Assembly: GCA_900547305.1 (NCBI GenBank)
Contig: URGH01000030.1
Coordinates: forward strand, 1-28,597
Length of the DNA stretch: 28,597 bases
Reading direction: 5' to 3'
Origin: an uncultured Oscillospiraceae bacterium
GTDB taxonomy: Bacteria; Bacillota; Clostridia; Oscillospirales; Acutalibacteraceae
Under the pieces are notes generated by a model. The model was not told the DNA's origin and did not search any database. It was given only the letters and a program-made list of their open reading frames with translations. Made by a program: the position numbers and the translations under genes. Below are positions 25,453 through 28,597 of this stretch, piece by piece (position 1 is the first letter of the stretch; each line of letters starts with the position of its first letter).

Positions 25453-27027
25453 ATGAAACAAATCAGGTGGAAAACCCTCTTGTGCGCTTTGGTGTGCGTA
25501 GCCTTAATGATTACGCCGCTCGGTTGTACCAAAGAAAAAACGGACTCTTCCGAGCCTGCCTCTGCGAATAATCAGGAGTACGGTGATCCCGCCAAATGCA
25601 CCCTCTGCCCCGATAAGAACCGCTGCTGCTTCTGCTATGAATACGGCGATTGCGTTTGCGCCCAAAACGATCAGAACAGCGAAACGGGCAGTTCCGCGTC
25701 AGGTACGCAGTCGGGTTCGGGCACCACAACCCGCCGCCCGTCTTCAAACGCTTCAAGCGGCAGCACAACCGCAAGCGGAAAGTATGACCCCAAAAATCTC
25801 AAGGGTAAAACCATAACAATTATGAGACAGTGGGATCCCTATACCAGCGGCAACAATACCGCGCACGATAACTGGAACAAGCGCGTTGCCGAGCTTGAAA
25901 AGAAGTATGACTTTGACATTGTGGAAAAGAAGTGGAGCGCCACGCTCGACCAAGAGGTTCTGGCAGGTGTTAAGCCTTCGGGTCAGCTTTATCAGGTAAA
26001 CGGCGACTGGGTAGCAAACTACGCCCGCCAGGGCTTTATCGCCCCGTGGGACGACGCTATGAAGAAAACGGGAATTGATATGACGTCCGACGTTTATTTC
26101 AATTTCAGCGTTCAGCTTTGCAACTACAACAACAAGCAGTATGCTATCGGCGTTGAAGAGGGCAAGCTCATGTGCCAGGTGGTTTACAACAAAAAGCTCA
26201 CCTCGCAGTTTGCCGATATTGAAAAGCTCATGGACTCAAAACAGTGGACGTGGGACGCCATGACCGATATCGCCAAAAAGGTTAAGGCAAAATATCCCGA
26301 TAAATGGGGCATGGGTCTTGACAGACTCCTCGGCGTTTACGGTATGGTAGGAAGCAACGGCGGTCAGTTGGTATCCGTAGCAAAGGACGGCACCCTCGGC
26401 TCTAACCTGAACGATAAAAAGGTGCGCCAGGCGCTTGAACAGATGTACAACTGGATACATGTTGATAAGGTTGCAACCGTTAACACAACCACCACCGCGT
26501 GGGATTACATGCTTAAAGAGCTTATTAAGGGCAACATTGCCTTTACATTTAACGAGGACGCCTGCTACGATGTTCTTAAAGCGGGCATGAACGGTGACGA
26601 CTACGGCATAGCCTATATGCCTATGGGTCCGAGCGCCAATCAGTACTATGCTATAATGGAAACCTCGTGGCCCTATGTTATGCCCAAGGCTTACGCCGAT
26701 CAGGCGGACGATCTTCTCTTTGTGGTTGACGCGCTTTATCAGCTGCAGCCCGGTTACACAAAGGATACGCAGCTCAGAGACCTTTACATCCGTAAATTCT
26801 CAAGCAATACCACATATAACCGCGTAAAGAGCATGCACCGCAACCTTAAATGCGCCCCGATAATAGAAATTCAGTTGGCTTCCACCACTGCCTGGTCAAA
26901 CGCAATGACCGATCTGTTTAAGGGCACAACCACCGTAGGCGCGCTTATCGACGCACGTCAGAACGAATTTGACGCCTACATGAAAGATACCTGGAAAAAC
27001 CTGAAGTTTACAGGTAAAATAAGCTGA
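25453..27027 (+). CDS. Lipoprotein extracellular solute-binding protein with Cys-rich N-terminus
   Basis: 524 residues from ATG 25453, eight bases after AAAAAGGAG; an in-frame ATG-like extension upstream would run through the leader structure and is rejected. The lipobox ends at Cys25 (TPLGC). A short linker leads to a compact cysteine cluster with Cys at 49, 52, 58, 59, 61, 67 and 69, then a Ser/Thr/Gly-rich linker (about 75-110). The family-1 sugar-binding fold occupies about 115-524, with ITIMRQWDPY as first strand, VYNKKLTSQFADIEKLMDSK in the hinge region and WTWDAMTDIAKKVKAKYPDKW. Solute-binding lipoproteins normally have only the acylated cysteine, so the cluster is odd. It is the likely partner of the permease pair at 10816 and 11753, although about 13 kb away. 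Confidence 0.88.
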   Translation: MKQIRWKTLLCALVCVALMITPLGCTKEKTDSSEPASANNQEYGDPAKCTLCPDKNRCCFCYEYGDCVCAQNDQNSETGSSASGTQSGSGTTTRRPSSNASSGSTTASGKYDPKNLKGKTITIMRQWDPYTSGNNTAHDNWNKRVAELEKKYDFDIVEKKWSATLDQEVLAGVKPSGQLYQVNGDWVANYARQGFIAPWDDAMKKTGIDMTSDVYFNFSVQLCNYNNKQYAIGVEEGKLMCQVVYNKKLTSQFADIEKLMDSKQWTWDAMTDIAKKVKAKYPDKWGMGLDRLLGVYGMVGSNGGQLVSVAKDGTLGSNLNDKKVRQALEQMYNWIHVDKVATVNTTTTAWDYMLKELIKGNIAFTFNEDACYDVLKAGMNGDDYGIAYMPMGPSANQYYAIMETSWPYVMPKAYADQADDLLFVVDALYQLQPGYTKDTQLRDLYIRKFSSNTTYNRVKSMHRNLKCAPIIEIQLASTTAWSNAMTDLFKGTTTVGALIDARQNEFDAYMKDTWKNLKFTGKIS

Positions 27028-27057
27028 TAAAAAACAATTTGAAAGGAAAGAACTTTA

Positions 27058-28410
27058 ATGCGAATCTACACAAAAAAGTTATTGTCATTCTTACTGGTAC
27101 TTGCACTACTTCTAAGCTCAATGAATATTATTTTGTCGGTCTTCGCAGCCGAAACCGGTGTTAATCTTCAACTCAACGGCGGCACTCTCCAAGGTTCTTC
27201 TGAAGTTTATTCCGCAGGGGACGCCTTGCCCGACAGCGCAATGATCACCAGGGCAGGCGCCGCCTTCGGCGGTTGGTACACCGACGCCGACTTCACCGGT
27301 GACAGAATTTTCACCGTTCCGTCAGACGCAGCCGCAGGAACAACATACTATGCGCGGTGGATATATTACAGTTTCGATTTTGTTAATTTTGATTCATATG
27401 ATACCGATTCAGATATGACGGCTGTTTGGCTGAATTGGGGGACGGATGTGGCAGATTATTCGCTTAATAGCGACCCGGCTCACGCCGCTTCCGGCAAATC
27501 AATGAAAATCGACATTAAGCAAGCAAATACAAATGCGGACATTGTAACCCAAACATACAATAATACAAAAAGCGGCGACGGTATTGCTTTTTGGGTTGAA
27601 TCTGCAAACGGTATAACCGTTAAATTCAGATTTAACGGAAAAAGTCAGTACATTTCACAGATTAAAACTGTTCCCGCCGGTAAACATTTCGTTATGATTC
27701 CGTGGTCTGAATTGGGTGAATCATTAACAACATCGTCTTATTTGTGGCAGGCAGAATTTTTCATTAAAGTTCCGAACGCCGATGAAACGGTTTACATTGA
27801 CGATATAGGAACATACGCTGTTCCGAACGGCATTACGGCAAACTGGGAAAACGGTTTCACATATTCGTATGATGAAAACGGAAAAACAGTATGGAATTAC
27901 TCAAAAACAGCCGATGAAAGCTCATATATAGGCTTTGCAACGGATTATGTGCTTGAAAAGGGCAAGAATTACGTTATAGCCTTTGAGTATAAATATCTTA
28001 AAGACGGTAATCTTGCTTGGTCGCTTGAGCCGCAGGCAGTAGGCAGCGCTTTTGACGAAAGCGAAATAATGCAGCAGACCGACGAGAGTAAGCAGACGCT
28101 TAACGGCAAAGACCGCAATTCGGACTGGGCAACAAAGAAGATTGTTTTTGCCGCTGACGGTGAAAACAAATATCTCGGTTTCTTCGGTAAAACGGAAGCG
28201 GGCGCAGAGTATGATATAAGCATAAAGAACATACGCCTGTATGCGTTGGGCGACGTTGATTTCAACGGCTATATTGATACTTCCGATTTGGCTTCTCTTA
28301 AAAAGAGCCTGCTCGGCGCTGAAAGCATTATCGAATTTGCCGACGTAAATAACGACGGCAAAACAGATTTACTGGATTTGATTTCCCTTAAAAAGATGTT
28401 GGCAAAATAA
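27058..28410 (+). CDS. Non-catalytic dockerin protein with one InlB/beta-sandwich module
   Basis: 450 residues from ATG 27058 behind TTTGAAAGGAAAG, the same leader style as the gene at 19159. Signal peptide (about 1-31), one InlB B-repeat (about 35-102), one beta-sandwich (about 105-252) ending VYIDDIGTY, a second beta-sandwich (about 256-396), and a C-terminal type-I dockerin (398-450) with loops DVDFNGYID and DVNNDGKTD. No enzyme domain is present. The N-terminal 250 residues resemble the first module of the giant protein at 12711. The last 200 resemble residues 950-1145 of the modular GH5 protein. It probably adds a binding function to a cohesin-based complex. The first module is less GC-rich than the neighbouring genes. 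Confidence 0.87.
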   Translation: MRIYTKKLLSFLLVLALLLSSMNIILSVFAAETGVNLQLNGGTLQGSSEVYSAGDALPDSAMITRAGAAFGGWYTDADFTGDRIFTVPSDAAAGTTYYARWIYYSFDFVNFDSYDTDSDMTAVWLNWGTDVADYSLNSDPAHAASGKSMKIDIKQANTNADIVTQTYNNTKSGDGIAFWVESANGITVKFRFNGKSQYISQIKTVPAGKHFVMIPWSELGESLTTSSYLWQAEFFIKVPNADETVYIDDIGTYAVPNGITANWENGFTYSYDENGKTVWNYSKTADESSYIGFATDYVLEKGKNYVIAFEYKYLKDGNLAWSLEPQAVGSAFDESEIMQQTDESKQTLNGKDRNSDWATKKIVFAADGENKYLGFFGKTEAGAEYDISIKNIRLYALGDVDFNGYIDTSDLASLKKSLLGAESIIEFADVNNDGKTDLLDLISLKKMLAK

Positions 28411-28433
28411 GCTGTAATTAAATATTATTACAA

Positions 28434-28471
28434 AACACAATCCGGGCGGTGAAAACCGCCCGGATTGTGTT
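28434..28471. terminator. Strong hairpin terminator, probably bidirectional
   Basis: A perfect 17-bp stem from AACACAATCCGGGCGGT to its complement, closed by a GAAA tetraloop (28451-28454), starts 24 bases after the last stop codon. The + strand tail is only TTATATT. On the minus strand the stem is followed by TTTTG. It would end the long rightward operon and could stop leftward transcription from outside the window. Confidence 0.85.
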
Positions 28472-28494
28472 ATATTGGGGAAAAAGAGCCTATT

Positions 28495-28597
28495 TGCCTC
28501 CCCTGTGTAAGGGTGCGGGTGTCCGGCGGACACCTCTGCGAAGCAGAAGCACCGACCGAGGCGGCAGCCGAGACGGTGGGTCGGCTTGTCCGACACG
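28495..28597. repeat. Partial dispersed palindromic intergenic repeat
   Basis: A non-coding, GC-rich tail made of consecutive small palindromes: CCCT/AGGG around 28501-28513, GGTGTCCG-G-CGGACACC (28518-28534), TCTGC-GAA-GCAGA (28535-28547), and GTCGG-CTTGT-CCGAC (28580-28594). The entry motif TGCCTCCCCTGTGTAAGGG resembles a repeat family seen between genes in many gut Clostridia (recollection). It runs off the window edge, so its full length is unknown. No transposase is visible. Confidence 0.55.

Overview
This window looks like a chromosomal polysaccharide-utilisation locus from an anaerobic Gram-positive bacterium of the Clostridia, most likely an uncultured gut or rumen relative of Ruminococcaceae/Oscillospiraceae. 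The signs are dockerin modules, strong AGGAGG-type ribosome binding sites, frequent GTG/TTG starts, lipoprotein signal peptides, binding-protein-dependent sugar importers without a dedicated ATPase, and a palindromic intergenic repeat at the right edge of a kind common in these genomes. Taxonomy is inferred from gene content only.

Left edge (1-1393): the 3' end of an unrecognised gene meets a convergent AraC-type regulator tail to tail. Upstream of the regulator lies a 325-bp intergenic region. It holds a good promoter for the regulator, an inverted repeat overlapping that promoter, weak promoter signals for the rightward operon, and a leader hairpin.

Transport block (1394-12691), all rightward and tightly packed: a very large lipoprotein solute-binding protein with two beta-sandwich modules in front of the binding fold; a permease pair; an NHL/TPR/YIP1 membrane protein; a DUF5696 protein; and a second permease pair. 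No ATPase is present, so a shared MsmX-type ATPase encoded elsewhere is presumed.

Surface and enzyme block (12711-28410): a 1717-residue surface protein with six [InlB B-repeat + carbohydrate-binding-like beta-sandwich] modules and a C-terminal membrane anchor; a lipoprotein GH5 endoglycanase; a 1472-residue protein with four of the same modules, an extra beta-sandwich, an internal dockerin and a C-terminal GH5; a cytoplasmic DUF4091/GH123-like protein; a second solute-binding lipoprotein with a Cys-rich N-terminus; and a small dockerin protein with one module and no enzyme. A near-perfect hairpin terminator closes the array, followed by a partial dispersed repeat.

Working model (inference): surface and dockerin proteins bind an insoluble beta-glycan through the repeated modules, two GH5 enzymes cut it, the binding proteins and two permease pairs import oligosaccharides, and the DUF4091 protein may act on them inside the cell. 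The AraC regulator probably controls the operon. The most unusual points are the module family itself, the internal dockerin that looks like the scar of a gene fusion between neighbours, the Cys-rich binding protein, and a pseudoknot-capable RNA leader in front of that binding protein.
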